Shown piece after piece: positions 43,098 to 54,738 of a stretch of DNA of 64,000 nucleotides. The DNA is from Arctopsyche grandis (taxonomy: Eukaryota > Arthropoda > Insecta > Trichoptera > Hydropsychidae). The DNA is taken from NCBI RefSeq assembly GCF_051622035.1, contig NC_135358.1, positions 11,352,001 through 11,416,000 on the forward strand, written 5' to 3'. Each line of letters opens with the position of its first letter. The first letter of the stretch is position 1. The notes under the pieces were generated by a model. It ran no database searches. It was not told where the DNA came from and saw only the letters and a program-made list of their open reading frames with translations. Position numbers and translations under genes: made by a program.

Positions 43098-43874
43098 GGA
43101 AAATATATTATTGTGTTATATAAAATATGACACTTGTAGTTTTTGATCAGTAGATGTGCCCTATGTTTCTGTAAATAAATTCTTTTGAAAGGTCATTATT
43201 TCATTTTCATTTACTTTCCATATACATACATACATACATATGTATATGTTGGTATACAAACATTCTAAAGTGTTTAAAATTCTTCAACATATTCAACATC
43301 TAATATATAATTATTTTGTGGAATATCAGCATACGCAACACGTGAAATTGCTCATTTAAAAATAATGCCGAAAAATGTTCGTAAACTTATGTATATTATG
43401 TATGAACTTACCTATATTATTTATGAACTTACCAATACTCTATACTTATCTATACCATGCATGTATGTAGTTCATCACTATTTTCAATTTAAAGTTTTTC
43501 CGATTCTATTCTACTTATCCTTACAATCAATTTATGAGCAAATTTAATTAAAAGTGTCATAAGCCCACCATAAGATATTTCGATAAATATCTCGCAAAAC
43601 ATTAAATATAATGTAATGGGTTTGACAATATTTAAAAAGACCACATATAAAAATGTATGTATACAAAACAATCTAATGTACTAAAATATAAAAAATAATT
43701 ATAAAATAAAATAAAAAGGCAATTTAAACAATATTTCAATAACAAACCTACGACAATATAGACTATAAATATATAAAATGTGTTTTATTTCATGATTAGG
43801 ATTTCAATCAAAAAGATTTCATTGATTGGGATTTCAATCAAAATTATGATCCCGGCTAATGTAATCTAATGTAA
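43098..43874. other. SP5 3' flank, part of the SP5/SP6 duplication
   Basis: Homologous to 51313-51900 downstream of SP6 (shared CTTGTAGTTTTTGATCAGTA, TGTGCCCTATGTTTCTGTAA with AATAAA, and further blocks). It contains the SP5 polyadenylation signal at 43174. No other gene. Confidence 0.75.
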
Positions 43875-44195
43875 TCTATATACATATATAAAAATGAATG
43901 TGTGTGTGTTTTGAATAGGCTCCTAAACCACTAAGCTGATTACGATGAAACTTTCAGGATTTGTTGTATTCATGTCCGGGAAGATTACTGTGAAAAAAAT
44001 TCGGGAAAAAACGGAAACGGAAACGGGAAAAACGGGAATGAGTGTCATTCGCTACAATTTCAAATGTTTTCGCGTCGCGACCAGAGTGTTCGCTGCCTGC
44101 GTTGTTCCGACAAATGGGAACGGGAACGAGAATGGGAACGGGAACGGGAATTGCATGCGTTATTTTGGCATTGCACTCATGCCGGGTTCGGCTAG
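43875..44195 (+). mobile_element. Non-autonomous Helitron
   Basis: A|TCTATATACATATATAAAAA at the 5' end, TTGAATAGGCTCCTAAACCA, hexamer arrays of GGGAAC/GGAAAC, a decayed 3' stem, and GGGTTCGGCTAG|T. This is the most complete plus-strand copy, with a readable 5' terminus. Confidence 0.88.
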
Positions 44196-44288
44196 TTAAA
44201 TATATAACTAAGAGGCTTGGGCCACATAAGTACGTATGTAATGATATAAAGGCGGCCCAAACTTCGTAACTTTATTTTAATTCATATA

Positions 44289-44345
44289 ACTAGTTTTGGA
44301 CCATTGTGGCATTACAGGAATAACCTCATGCGCCACAATGGCCTA
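44289..44345. repeat. CCATTGTGGC hairpin repeat
   Basis: GGACCATTGTGGCATTACAG ... CGCCACAATGG forms an 11-bp stem with a ~25-nt loop; it matches 12293-12335. It may be the 3' end of the degenerate LINE on the minus strand at 46210-46520. Confidence 0.5.
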
Positions 44346-44804
44346 CATTTGATAAAGAAGAAAAACAAAAAATAAAATAAGGACAAAAACAAGACATTTA
44401 TTTTTGTCCTCAAAACGGGACATCTACCAATTTTTACGTAATAGTAGGTGTATTCAAGAATACACATACTATTAGGTTTTTACTTATTAATAAAAAGAAC
44501 AGGAATGTTGAAAAAGAAAAAAAAAATAATAATAATATGAATATAAAAAAATTATGTTGTTTTATATTTTTCTGAAGAACAAATTTTCTTAAGTATTACT
44601 GGGTTTGTTTTTAAATAAGAATGAAATTCTTGAAAGGATTTCTTAAAATTGATTTTAATTAACAACATCGCTTTAAGAACTGCGTCTGCGTTTTTTCGGT
44701 CGTCCACAACTTGTTCGTCTATGAAAAGACTCTTTCTACGGGTCCATTAGTTCCGGGCAGGCATAAAATGTATTCAATAACACTTTTCGACACGAAAAAT
44801 GGTT
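44346..44804. other. AT-rich repeat-derived DNA
   Basis: No gene; probably the decayed interior of the LINE-like sequence and its insertions. Confidence 0.35.
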
Positions 44805-45030
44805 CAGAGACGAGATATAACTTTTCTTATCGATCTATGCCCAGTAAACACTAATCTAATAGTAACCCAGTAAACACGGTAATAAAAAATGTCGATTGGC
44901 TCGAGATTCGGAGATGTGTTTTTTAAATCGCACGATTTTTCTATATCTTGGTGTTGTTCAGTCGATGTCTCAAAATCTGTCAATTTCCTGTTCAAAATGA
45001 ATATTGGAATCTATAGTCGAGTATTTTACC
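44805..45030 (+). repeat. Left arm of a ~1.4-kb imperfect inverted repeat
   Basis: TATAACTTTTCTTATCGATC, GATTGGCTCGAGATTCGGAG, ATTTTTCTATATCTTGGTGT and CGATGTCTCAAAATCTGTCA recur reversed at 45965-46195 with about 10-15% mismatches by eye. The arms enclose two MITEs. Confidence 0.75.
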
Positions 45031-45040
45031 TTTATTTAAA

Positions 45041-45142
45041 TTCGACTATTCTTGTGGATTAATAACAATAATTCTATTGATAACTGGCTTACCTCGATAA
45101 AATAAACGAACTTTTGTTATTAATCCACAAGAATAGTCGAAA
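45041..45142. mobile_element. Short MITE with ~27-bp TIRs
   Basis: TTCGACTATTCTTGTGGATT (continuing AATAACAA) is repeated inverted at the other end; total 102 bp; non-coding. Confidence 0.8.
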
Positions 45143-45382
45143 TATGATTTTTGGTGGAATTTTATTCAATTCTCATATAAAGACAATTTAATATATTATC
45201 CCTATTAATTTAATTCAGATTCCTGTAAATACGAGTTAATAATAATACCAGTTTTTAGCTCGTAATTTTACCGATTAAAAATTCAGCACACTTCCAATTA
45301 AACCTGTTAAACGAAAACAAAAATGGTGCGCCCAGAACACCATTTTTGTGCCCAGAAAATACTCAATATAAAATAATATTAA

Positions 45383-45850
45383 GAGGGCTGTACACCCGAA
45401 ACCTTAATTTTGTTGCCGTTCCTTTCTTCGATATATATATATTGAGTGAATGTATATATTGAGTGAATGCGACAATATATATTGAGTGAATGCGACAGTT
45501 GCACTTCGACCAGATAAAACGTATTTTAAATTGACAAAATCGAGGTTTCGTTTTGTCCTATTTTCTCCTCCGAAACTGGACCAATTTAAAAAAAAAATCA
45601 TCATCGGTATGAAAAAGATATTTTCCGTTAAATAAGCACGCTGGACTCTTTTCGTGGGTGTAAAAAAGAGGCGATTTTATTGATGTTTGGCGGCTCCTAG
45701 CTCCTATAAACAATAACGTATCAAATAAATAAAACGATAGATGCAACCAAATGGTGGGTGCATATTAAAAAATAATTTCTCTAGTGCCATAATTGAGGAA
45801 GGGAGAAGTCTAATACGTTTGTATGGACAAGGCGCTGGTGTCCAGCCCTC
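45383..45850 (+). mobile_element. TTAA-flanked MITE, copy 1
   Basis: Flanked by TTAA on both sides (45379-45382 and 45851-45854), with inverted ends GAGGGCTGTACACC and GGTGTCCAGCCCTC. A TTAA target duplication is characteristic of the piggyBac superfamily. The interior has a small TA repeat and three copies of ATATTGAGTGAATG. A second copy is inverted at 61670-62331. Confidence 0.82.
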
Positions 45851-45964
45851 TTAACAGTGAGAAAAAATCCCTAGTGAAAATATGTACTTACTTTTGACTT
45901 TTGATTTGAACTGGACGACTACTTAGAGACATTTGAAAGCTAAAAAGTACTACAAATGAAAGAT

Positions 45965-46195
45965 AAAATACCAGACTATAGATTCCAATATTTATTTTTA
46001 CCAAGAAATTGACAGATTTTGAGACATCGACCGAACAACACCAATATATAGAAAAATCGCGCGATTTAAAAAACACATATCTCCGAATCTCGAGCCAATC
46101 AACATTTTTTATTACGAGATTCGTGTTCATTGGGTATAGATCTATAAGAAAAGTAATATCTCGTCTCTGAACCAAAAAAAAAGTCGTCATTTGTC
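45965..46195 (-). repeat. Right arm of the ~1.4-kb imperfect inverted repeat
   Basis: Reverse complement of 44805-45030 with scattered mismatches. It overlaps the start of the LINE-like minus-strand sequence. Confidence 0.75.
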
Positions 46196-46520
46196 GAACA
46201 GTGTAATCTACGTTCACCTAGGTGGAAAATATTGCATTCAGGTACGGCAGCAAAGATTTCATTGAGAAGCCGAATAGCTCTTGGAATAGAAGCCATTCGA
46301 AAAAGAACTGTGCGAGCAGGAGGTACAACCATCAAATGATGATGTCTACCACGCATATAGTTATTAGGGACATAAAGTCCCAACTGTTCCAGCAACAACG
46401 GGTGGATATCCAGCTATTACCACGTAGTAGCTGGAGAACGAAACGAATTAATGAGAAGTTTTTCCGAAGTTCAAGGGAATTATACCCAAGCATGCCCAAA
46501 AGGAAAGGAGTAGGGTAGAG
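46196..46520 (-). pseudogene. Jockey/CR1-like LINE, reverse transcriptase C-terminal remnant
   Basis: Minus-strand frames give FLLGMLGYNSLELRKNFSLI, RFVLQLLRG, then LLEQLGLYVPNNYMRGRHHH, MVVPPARTVLFRM and IPRAIRLLNEI. This order (LGYNSLExRR, LLRG, LLxxLxLxVPxxxxR, PxARTxxxxxxPxxRxxRxxN) is common at the C-terminus of Jockey/CR1-group reverse transcriptases. A frame change separates the two parts, and the 5' portion is absent. Confidence 0.7.
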
Positions 46521-46704
46521 ATATGGGTATTACCCATACTCTTTCTTATAGATAAAATGGATGAATGCTTTTTGCACTTTTTCAATCATAAGAGATTAAT
46601 TTGCTTCATGTGGATTCCACACAATCGCATTATACTCTAAGCTTACTTCTCACAAGCGAGTTTAATTTTATATGAACATATAACATATAACTTTATTTTA
46701 ATTC
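46521..46704. other. Repeat-derived spacer
   Basis: Short non-coding spacer between the LINE remnant and the CCGGAAGT repeat copy. Confidence 0.4.
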
Positions 46705-47998
46705 GTGTATTAATTCTTTTTCGAAACCAGTGGCACCGATATTTTTGATCTTTCTAAGAGGAAAAAATCCCACTTGCGGTATATTAAATTTGGTGATTTT
46801 TTTTGTTTCATCACATTGATACAAGAATTATACTTGAATTTTTTACGTGAAGAGCACACGTGTTTAGGGCTCGAAAAAAATAGTGAAAGAAAAATTAAAC
46901 AAGAGTAAACTGCCACTTCCGGTTGACGGATGCTTACCATATTTTATATGTAACTTGGTATTAAGCTTAAACTCGTGGATATGAAATTTCAGTTCAATAA
47001 ACCAAAAGATTTCTGAGAAAACATAAAAAAACCTCGATTCTCTAGAATAAAAGTACTACTTCCGGTTCAGATAAAAATATTAAAATATAAGGTTATAAAA
47101 TTAATATTGCATGTTAAAAAAGTTAAAAATTTCAGTCTGATTTAGTTGCCGGTTTGGTAAACAATTTAATTCAAAAACTTAAATAATTTGTATTTAAGGC
47201 ACACGAAAAATTGTTTGAGATTCATAAAAATATGTATGTATATGTACATAACATAAAATTCGATTAATATTGCCAAAAGTCGAGAGCCGGTCGTTAAAAT
47301 TTACAACTGTACACGTCCTTGTATAAGTACAGACAATACTTTTTTTTTAAAAAACCAAATTTTTTTTTAAGAACTAACCTCTTCTGTATTTTGTTTATAA
47401 AATACAATATACAAAAAACCTAATTAAGAAATCACCAATTCTCCCCATAAACTTTGGTCATGAGTATAGCAAAGTGCTCAATCTGCCATAGCGAGAGAGG
47501 GGCGAAATGGGAAAAAACGATCAGAACAGTGTGGACAAATGGGACAGTGTGGACGATAGACGTCACCGTGAAGGAAGATGCAGTACTTTTAAACGTGTCT
47601 ATTACGATTATTTTTCACCATGGTAATGTCGGACATAATTTCCACTTATATTGATGACCAAACCGAGCAAAATGGCATACTTTGAAAACGATCGGATAAG
47701 AACCCAAACTTCGTCAGACGACAAAATCGATTCTGAACTAAGAAGAGGCTAGTAAAAAAAGGTACCTTTAAGTGGAGGTACCATTTCCGGTAAACTCAAA
47801 AATTTGAAAAAAAATTACGTCGTGTCGATAAGAATATCAGTAACCGATACTAAGTTTCAATTCGATAGGACTAACGATGTTCAAAAAATCACCAAAATAC
47901 ATAAACACACACATAGACACACATAAACACACACAGACACACAAACATTAACACTCACACAGACACACATTTTTTTAGATCATGAAAACGTGATCAGT

Positions 47999-49322
47999 TA
48001 TTCTTTTTACTCTATATTAATGATATCTCATACATCTTCAAACATTCCTTTATACTTCTTTACGCTGATGATTTAAAAATTTACAAACCTATATACACCA
48101 TAGACGATTGTCATAAGATACAAGAAGATCTAGATAGATTCTCTATATATTGTTTAAATAATGATCTTTTTATTAATCTAGAAAAATGCTCTATTTTAAA
48201 TTTCACTAGAAATAAGTCAATTATTACTAATCAATATCAATTAAATCATTCAATCCTTTACACGTCATCTTCTATTAAGGATCTTGGTGTAATACTCAAT
48301 GATAAACTAGATTTCTCTGAACATATTTCTTTTATTACCAACAAAGCATTTAAATCTCTTGGATTCCTACTCCGCTCAACAAAACCCTTTAATGATCCTT
48401 ACGTACTAAAATTACTTTATTTTTCCTTTGTAAGGTCTCACCTTGAATTTGCCTCAATTATCTGGTCACCTTTTTATTTATCCCATATTAATTGTATTGA
48501 GAAAGTTCAACTTAAATTTATTAAATCCTTACGCTACCTTTTTCCTACCTATACCCATTCTACTGTTTCCGACATTTTAAAAATCCTTTCTTTTAACAAT
48601 CTTTCTGTCAGGCGACGACATACTGATGCTATATTCTTCTTTAAGCTCATAAATGGTTTCCTTGATTGTTCTGATTTACTGAATAAGGTTAATTTCAGAA
48701 TCCCAGTTCGATACTCTAGACGCGTTGCACTCTTTTCACTTGATCCTTTCAATACTAATTCCCAAAAATATTTTTATCTGCAGCGCGTTTATCGTATGTT
48801 TAACAGAGAGCTGAATGAGGTTGATCTATTTGGTATTTCCCTACATCAATTCAGGTCTAACATCAAGAGAATCTTGACCGATTGATTCATTTTTTCTTCT
48901 ATTCTATTTTTCCAATATTTCCATTATTTTTATACTTTAGTTTAGTTATGTAATGTGCTATTTAATCATATTATAGCTTTCATTCCTTTCCATTTCATTT
49001 GTTTATTTTGTATTTACCTTTTTCATTTGTTTTTTATATTTGTAAATTTCAATTTCTTCTTATATTCTATCTTATAACCTTTTCCAATTATTTTAATACT
49101 ATAGTTTAATTATGCAATGTACTACATATTTTGTCATGCCTTTATTCTTTACTTTTTAATTTGTTTTCCTTATATTTATCTTTTTCATTTTTGTAAAAAT
49201 CTATTATTGGACTCGGGTGTTACATATATTATTTATTTACTTTTTGTGTTTTTTATACCTATCTCTGTACATCCTGTCTGTTGATTTTTCAATTAATAAA
49301 ATAAAATAAAAATAAAAATAAA
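47999..49322 (+). mobile_element. 5'-truncated Jockey/CR1-like LINE nested in the CCGGAAGT repeat
   Basis: The insertion is bounded by the 6-bp direct repeat ATCAGT (47993-47998 and 49323-49328) and ends in (AATAAA)-type A-rich DNA, as expected of target-primed reverse transcription. It opens directly inside a reverse transcriptase reading frame (48001-48885), so it is 5'-truncated. The ~430-bp 3' UTR is T-rich. Confidence 0.88.
48001..48885 (+). CDS. LINE reverse transcriptase, C-terminal part (no start codon)
   Basis: A 294-codon open frame to TGA at 48883-48885 with no internal stop. It begins FFLLYINDISYIF, then LLYADDLKIYK (catalytic YADD), INLEKCSILNF, KDLGVILNDKL, FVRSHLEFASIIWSP, IEKVQLKFIKSLRYLFP and VRRRHTDAIFFFKLINGFLD, ending SNIKRILTD. 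This is the palm/thumb half of a Jockey/CR1-group reverse transcriptase; the endonuclease and fingers are missing by truncation. The clean frame indicates a young insertion. It cannot be autonomous. Confidence 0.88.
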   Translation, partial: FFLLYINDISYIFKHSFILLYADDLKIYKPIYTIDDCHKIQEDLDRFSIYCLNNDLFINLEKCSILNFTRNKSIITNQYQLNHSILYTSSSIKDLGVILNDKLDFSEHISFITNKAFKSLGFLLRSTKPFNDPYVLKLLYFSFVRSHLEFASIIWSPFYLSHINCIEKVQLKFIKSLRYLFPTYTHSTVSDILKILSFNNLSVRRRHTDAIFFFKLINGFLDCSDLLNKVNFRIPVRYSRRVALFSLDPFNTNSQKYFYLQRVYRMFNRELNEVDLFGISLHQFRSNIKRILTD

Positions 49323-49435
49323 ATCAGTGATCAATTCTGAGTTCGAAGCAGTCAAAATCTCGAGTTCGAATTTTCGCATGATGACAAAACTTCATGTATT
49401 GTTATTACGTACATATGCGGCAAAGTAATACCGAA

Positions 49436-50002
49436 AGATTAATAGAGGCCCACCACTCGAAACATTTTGAGTAGCATTTTTTTAAAAATATTAATAAAAA
49501 GAAAATAAATATAATAAGACGGTTGATTAGGTAAGTCATTAAAACTAAAAGGGCGATTTTTCAAATTATGGAATTATTAAATTTATTTTCAAAATGAAAA
49601 TAAATTTAATAATTCCATAATTTGAAATAACCAGTAGTGAAATGGAGCTCGTAATAATTTTATGATAAATGTACATATTAAAAATAAAAAATAGTTTACC
49701 AAATTTTTTTAAAAACTTACAGGCAGATTTTCACTGCTCAAGTTATTTTCAATATTAAGTTTCAATATAACTTGGAATTAAATTTTATATATAACGTACA
49801 TACATATGTAGATAAAGTAACAATTTAAATGAAACAAAAATTATAAAAAAAAGAATTCCTAAATTTGAAATGATATGTGTTTTATCTAATAAGCCCAATA
49901 GTGAATTATTATGCGATAAAGAGAGCATTCTTATCAAAACATATTTACATTGAAGCAAACTCACGTGATTTATTATTTCTTCAAATTTAATCTTCATCTT
50001 TC
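49436..50002. other. Spacer upstream of SP6 with a perfect palindrome
   Basis: 49559-49627 is a perfect palindrome with ~33-bp arms. From about 49840 the DNA is homologous to the SP5 upstream region. Confidence 0.7.
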
Positions 50003-50010
50003 TATATAAG
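50003..50010 (+). promoter_or_regulatory. TATA box of SP6
   Basis: TATATAAG, 94 bp before the favoured ATG (50097), conserved with SP5. Confidence 0.55.
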
Positions 50011-50096
50011 TTGTGAAAAATGTTAAATTAAACCAGTGCCCAAATCTAACGGGAGCACAAGCAATGTTCCGAATTGGATCCAAGTGCTCATTCAAT

Positions 50097-50864
50097 ATGT
50101 CAAAGCTAATTTTGATATTGCTTTCTTTTTTGGTGGTTTCGGAAGGTAAGCTTATCATATATAAATCATAGCCCTTTAAAAGCCTAGCAATGATTATTTT
50201 TTCTCATATTAATTTTAGTTACATGCGATGAATTTGCTAGTCGAATAGTTGGTGGTGATGTAACACAATTACCCTATGCAGTTTCCTTACAAAGTAATCC
50301 GAAGGTTCACGTATGCGCTGGTTCAATAATTGATACAAGATGGATATTGACGTCTGCAAATTGTATCGCTTTGTAATCACCTTTTTATCGATAATGATAT
50401 TACATACAATTTTTTATGGTATTTGACAATGTTATTTAAATTTCAGGAACACTCTAAAATACGTCCAACCTGGAACAAGCAACTTAAATAATCTAGACTA
50501 TATTTTCCACATTTCGACTACGAAATCACATCCAAGTTATGACAAAACAACAGGCATCAACAATATAGGAATGGTGAAAACTTTGCAACCTTTCGTATAT
50601 TCATCAACAGTCAGAAATATATATTTGGGTGTTTCAACCCTTCCTGGTGGATATCAAATGACGGCATTTGGGTGGGGGACCAATGTAAGTTATGATATTT
50701 ATATTTATTTACATACAATTCAGCAAACCAAGTCATAATGACAAACGAGTCACATTAAATTGATGGACTGCTTCCATCAATATCAATAAAAATGATAATT
50801 TGTACAGATAAAAATTTTATATAAAATTTGAATATTAAAACAGTTCCATAGTTCAATACAAAAC

Positions 50865-50917
<53 letters not shown>

Positions 50918-51312
50918 AGGCTCTGACTCCGATAACTCCTTTTACTGATTTACGAACGACAATATATACCAGTATGACCAATCTTGCTTGTTCAAATGAT
51001 TTTGTTCCACCGAAATTCATCGATGACCGTCAATTGTGTGGATTACGCGCAAGAGATAAAGGAGTCTGCGTGGTATTTAGTACAATATATTTTTTTATTG
51101 CTTAATATTTAAATTACTTTATTATAATTAATTAAAATATTATCTAGGGTGATTCTGGTGGCGGCGTTGTATATGGCGATCGCATTCATGGTGTCATTGG
51201 GATAGTTCCTATCGCAGCCAACGCAACCGTGGAGTGTGCAGATGGTCGTCCTGTGGTTTTTGCAAGAGTATACAATTACTACAATTGGATCTATGAGACA
51301 TTGAAAACATAA
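50097..51312 (+). CDS. SP6: serine protease homologue (N57/N102/S195)
   Basis: Exons 50097-50145, 50219-50372, 50447-50684, 50920-51072, 51148-51312; 759 nt, 252 residues. MSKLILILLSFLVVSEG is the signal; an upstream in-frame ATG (50064) would add 11 residues. Cleavage site ASR|IVGG. WILTSANC (His57 to Asn), GINNIGMV (Asp102 to Asn), GVCVGDSGGG keeps Ser195, and position 226 is Val (GRPVVFARV). A non-catalytic secreted homologue is likely. Intron 3 contains a short (TA)n (50868-50902) and intron 4 is only 75 bp, giving the empty-site versions of the SP5 insertions. AATAAA at 51389. Confidence 0.9.
50868..50902. repeat. Short (TA)n tract in SP6 intron 3 (LINE-free counterpart)
   Basis: About 35 bp of TA dinucleotide immediately before the T-rich acceptor tract, at the place where SP5 carries LINE copy 2 between (TA)n tracts. 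Confidence 0.85.
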
Positions 51313-52589
51313 GGAAAATATATTATTGTGTTATATAAAACATGAAACTTGTAGTTTTTGATCAGTAGATGTGCCCTATGTTTCTGTAAATAAATTCTTT
51401 TGAAAGATCAATATTTCATTTTCATTTACTCTCTATATACATAGATACATACTTGTGTATATGTTGGTATACAAACACTCTAAAGTGTTTAAGATTCTTC
51501 AACATATTCAACATCTAATATATAATTATTTTGTGCAATATCAGTATACGCAAGAATTTTTCGTGTAGAATATACTGATGCTCATTTCAAAAAAATGCCG
51601 AAAAATGTTTAGTTCATGAACTAACATAAATATGAACTTACCTATACTATTTATGAACTTACCTATATTATATACTTACCTATACCATGTATGTAGTTCA
51701 CAACAATTTTAAATTTAAAGTTTCTTCGATGGTATAAATGTGCAAAATGTTTGACGTGCAACTTTTTGTTTTGCAGAGAAAGTTCTACTTATTCTTGCTA
51801 TCAATTTATGAGCAGTTATAATTAAATGTAGCATAAGTTCACCATAAGATATTTAGATAAATATCTCGCAAAGCATTAAATATAAAGTAATGGGTTTAAC
51901 AATATTTAAAAATACTAGTGGCCAGTAATATTAATATTCTGCTTTTCCGAGATTCTGGACATATCGAATTAAAATAAGTGATAGCAATTTGTGAATTTAG
52001 TCAAACATAAATGGTGGTTTTGAACTTAAAATTTGACTTCCGCCACTTTCAAATATATCGGCTCAATTGTACTTGCATATGTATGTACTATTTATACATA
52101 TGTAAATTGTGATTACATATGTATACATAAGTATAAAAAAATCACAAATATTTGTACTTATTCGCTTAAGTACTGAGTATTAACTAAAATACATTATATT
52201 GTTAGCGTTCGTCAAGCGTGCCAAATTCGGCACGGAAAATTTTCTCTTGATTTATAAAAAAAAAGTTCTCTTTCAACTAATTCCATATTCTACATACATA
52301 CATATATGTATGTATGTAAATTTTATTTGAAAAAATTTCATATATTATATTAAAAACTATCCTTTTTCAAAATATGCGCAATTAATGAATGAAAGTATAG
52401 GTATCTGGGAAACTATTGACCGAGATCGATTCATAAGCAAACTAAAGAAAAATGCATATTCTAGAATTAATGTACATACATATATGTAGAACATAGAAAA
52501 ATAAAATTTACTTACGGTGCGGTGCGGTGCACAGATAGTGAAAGAATAGTATACGTAGCAATTGAAATTTTAAAAATCGATATTGAAAC
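51313..52589. other. SP6 3' flank and intergenic DNA
   Basis: Homologous to the SP5 3' flank up to about 51910. The rest is AT-rich; no gene was identified. A short GGTGCGGTGCGGTGC tandem lies near 52517. Confidence 0.55.
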
Positions 52590-52889
52590 ATAAACGATTG
52601 GTCAAAATAAAATAATGAAATATTGTTTAAAAAAAACATCTCCTTTTTCGGTTTACCAATTCTGAACAAAACATTGTCAACTCGTTAGTACATAAAAATA
52701 CAAATACAAATTTTCAGATAATACTTGAATTTTCTCGTGAAGGGCACACGTGTTTAAGTGGTTGAAAAAACTTGTAAAAGAGTAAAAAGCCACTTTCAGA
52801 TATTAAATATAAATTTCTAGATATGAAACCTCAGTTCAATACGCCGGAAGGTTTCCGAGAAAAGCATAAAAAACCTCGATCTTCTAGAG
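52590..52889 (-). repeat. CCGGAAGT repeat fragment
   Basis: Reversed blocks shared with 41460-42877 (TTGTTTAAAAAAAA, GGTTTACCAATTCTGA, GAAGGGCACACGTGTTTAAG, AAAAACCTCGAT). It is cut at CTTCTAGAG by a hAT-type terminus. Confidence 0.7.
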
Positions 52890-53410
52890 CAGGGGTCCCC
52901 AACCTTTTTGGGAAATAGGCCGTTTCGGAATTTCAAAATTTATAGTGGGCCGGACGAAAAAAAATCTCATTTGGATCCAGTTTGAACAAATTTGCAAATG
53001 TGTAATAATTTTGCACAAGGAATTTATACCTAATGTATACATCGAAAACAACGAATATAGGAATTTGGAAACAGCTTAAGTTGGAAAAGACGTTTTGTAT
53101 CATGGAAAATGCGTAAAAACTAAATATATAATATTATTTTGTAAAACATATTTATAGTGCCGCCAGCCCATTAAAGCTTGTGAAAATATGGATTTTTACG
53201 GATTTTCGAAGGTTTTCTTGTAATTTCAACACCGCTTTAGTAGATTATTTTTAAATTTAACGTTGTCGTATAAATGGGGTAATTTCATATATAAAATAAA
53301 AAAAATCTTACGTGGAATTTTTTTCAAATTGCTAAGGTATGAAAAAAACTGAAACTTTGTACAGCGTACCTTAAAGAACAGTATCGACCCAACTGTACAG
53401 CGTACCTTAG
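52890..53410 (+). mobile_element. hAT-type element, one end only
   Basis: It begins CAGGGGTCCCCAACCTTTTT, a classic hAT inverted terminus, inside the CCGGAAGT repeat. The opposite terminus was not found and no transposase is recognisable, so the right boundary is arbitrary. Confidence 0.55.
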
Positions 53411-53414
53411 CAAT

Positions 53415-53840
53415 CAATATGGCAAGCAGTATAGTTTATGTTTGGCATCAAGAGGTAATCGAGTTTGATCCCGTGCTAATTTTGATACTGTTGGTTAGAA
53501 TTGGATATTTGTGCTCCAAGTCGATTGCTTCTTATCAAAATTTGCCAATTTATCTGATTTCACTGTTGAAATGGCTTCTCCATCGAAATGGTAAAAATCA
53601 TCCTACCTGCTATGTCACAAATATCTGAATTTGATTTATGTACAATATGTAAAAGTTTATGTACAAGTTTAGATTTTATGTACATTAGATGTCTCTATGG
53701 ATTAATAAATTTTTAATTTCGTGTTTTTCAGCCTCTCGAAATACAGAAATGCTGCAAAGTTTTAATTCATTGTCTAGGAAGGCACATTTGGGTCTACCTA
53801 TTAGCTATAAATGTATGTATGTGAAAAATAAATAAAATAA
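53415..53840 (+). mobile_element. tRNA-derived SINE, copy C
   Basis: A tRNA-like head (ATGGCAAGCAGTATAGTTTA, then GAGTTTGATCCCG as B box) is followed by TTGTGCTCCAAGTCGATTGC, TTATCTGATTTCACTGTTGA and a tail AAAATAAATAAAATAAAC. Same family as 9478-9790 and 19200-19632. Confidence 0.7.
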
Positions 53841-54738
53841 ACAAATCATTTCCAATGTTCCATACACATTGTTTCTTACTCCTACTTTTAACTAAGTATA
53901 ATGTTACTTTCAAAAAAATTAGTATTTTGATGAAACCGTATTTTTTTTTTTTCGAAAAAACGGGTATTTAGTGCGATGTTTGCGCTTATTTTGAAGAAAT
54001 ATGTACATACATAGTTTGAAATTATGTAAGAAAATCTCAATACTAGATCGGTTTAGCATGATCGATATAACGTTTTAATGTATTTCATTTTCGAAAATAT
54101 TTATTCGCATATGTACAATGTACGTGCTACCAAAACTTGATATATTTTTTTCCAGCAAATGCTTTTATTTGTGGATAATCTGACACCAATTTAGCGTAAA
54201 ATTTATTTTTTTATTACATAATGATTTCAATCCATCATTTGCTCGAAGATCGATCAATTCCTATCGAAAATATTCTTCGTTTACATAGTTGGTATCAATA
54301 TCATATGAGTTTTGGAAAAAAAGTCCGAACCCTCGGACAAAATCGTCACTTATCCTGATAAAGTGATGAAAGACAATTTGTCAGACAATTTGAATGTTCA
54401 CAGTGTGCACGTGCAAAATATGAACTATGCCGTTATTTCAAAAAGGTGTTTTTTTTTTGCTAAATTAAGAGAATCCCATGCGTAATTTGGGATTTGGGAT
54501 TCTAAGCTACATATATATTTATATATTTACATATTATATATTTACATATATATTTATAAGGTAAATATATATTTATAAAATATGTACGTGTGTACATATA
54601 TATGAATATAAAAAATATGTACATAATTACATACATGTATGTATATAATTACATACATGTATGTATATATTTTATTATATTATTTTAATTTGTATTATGT
54701 ATTTAGTGTATGTAATATGTATATGTATGTATGTACAT
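53841..54738. other. AT-rich intergenic DNA
   Basis: Nothing coding; many TATATTTATA and TACATACATG simple repeats. Confidence 0.55.

Larger units (their letters stand above)
46705..49435 (-). repeat. CCGGAAGT repeat, minus copy split by a LINE
   Basis: The repeat occupies 46705-47998 and resumes at 49323-49435, with the LINE at 47999-49322 between. Reversed, it is colinear with 41460-42877, including the CCGGTTGACGG (reversed GGAAGTGGCAG) region, the (TG)n run near 47900 and GATTCGAACTCAGAAT at the distal end. A GC-richer insertion of unknown origin lies at 47440-47740. Confidence 0.78.
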
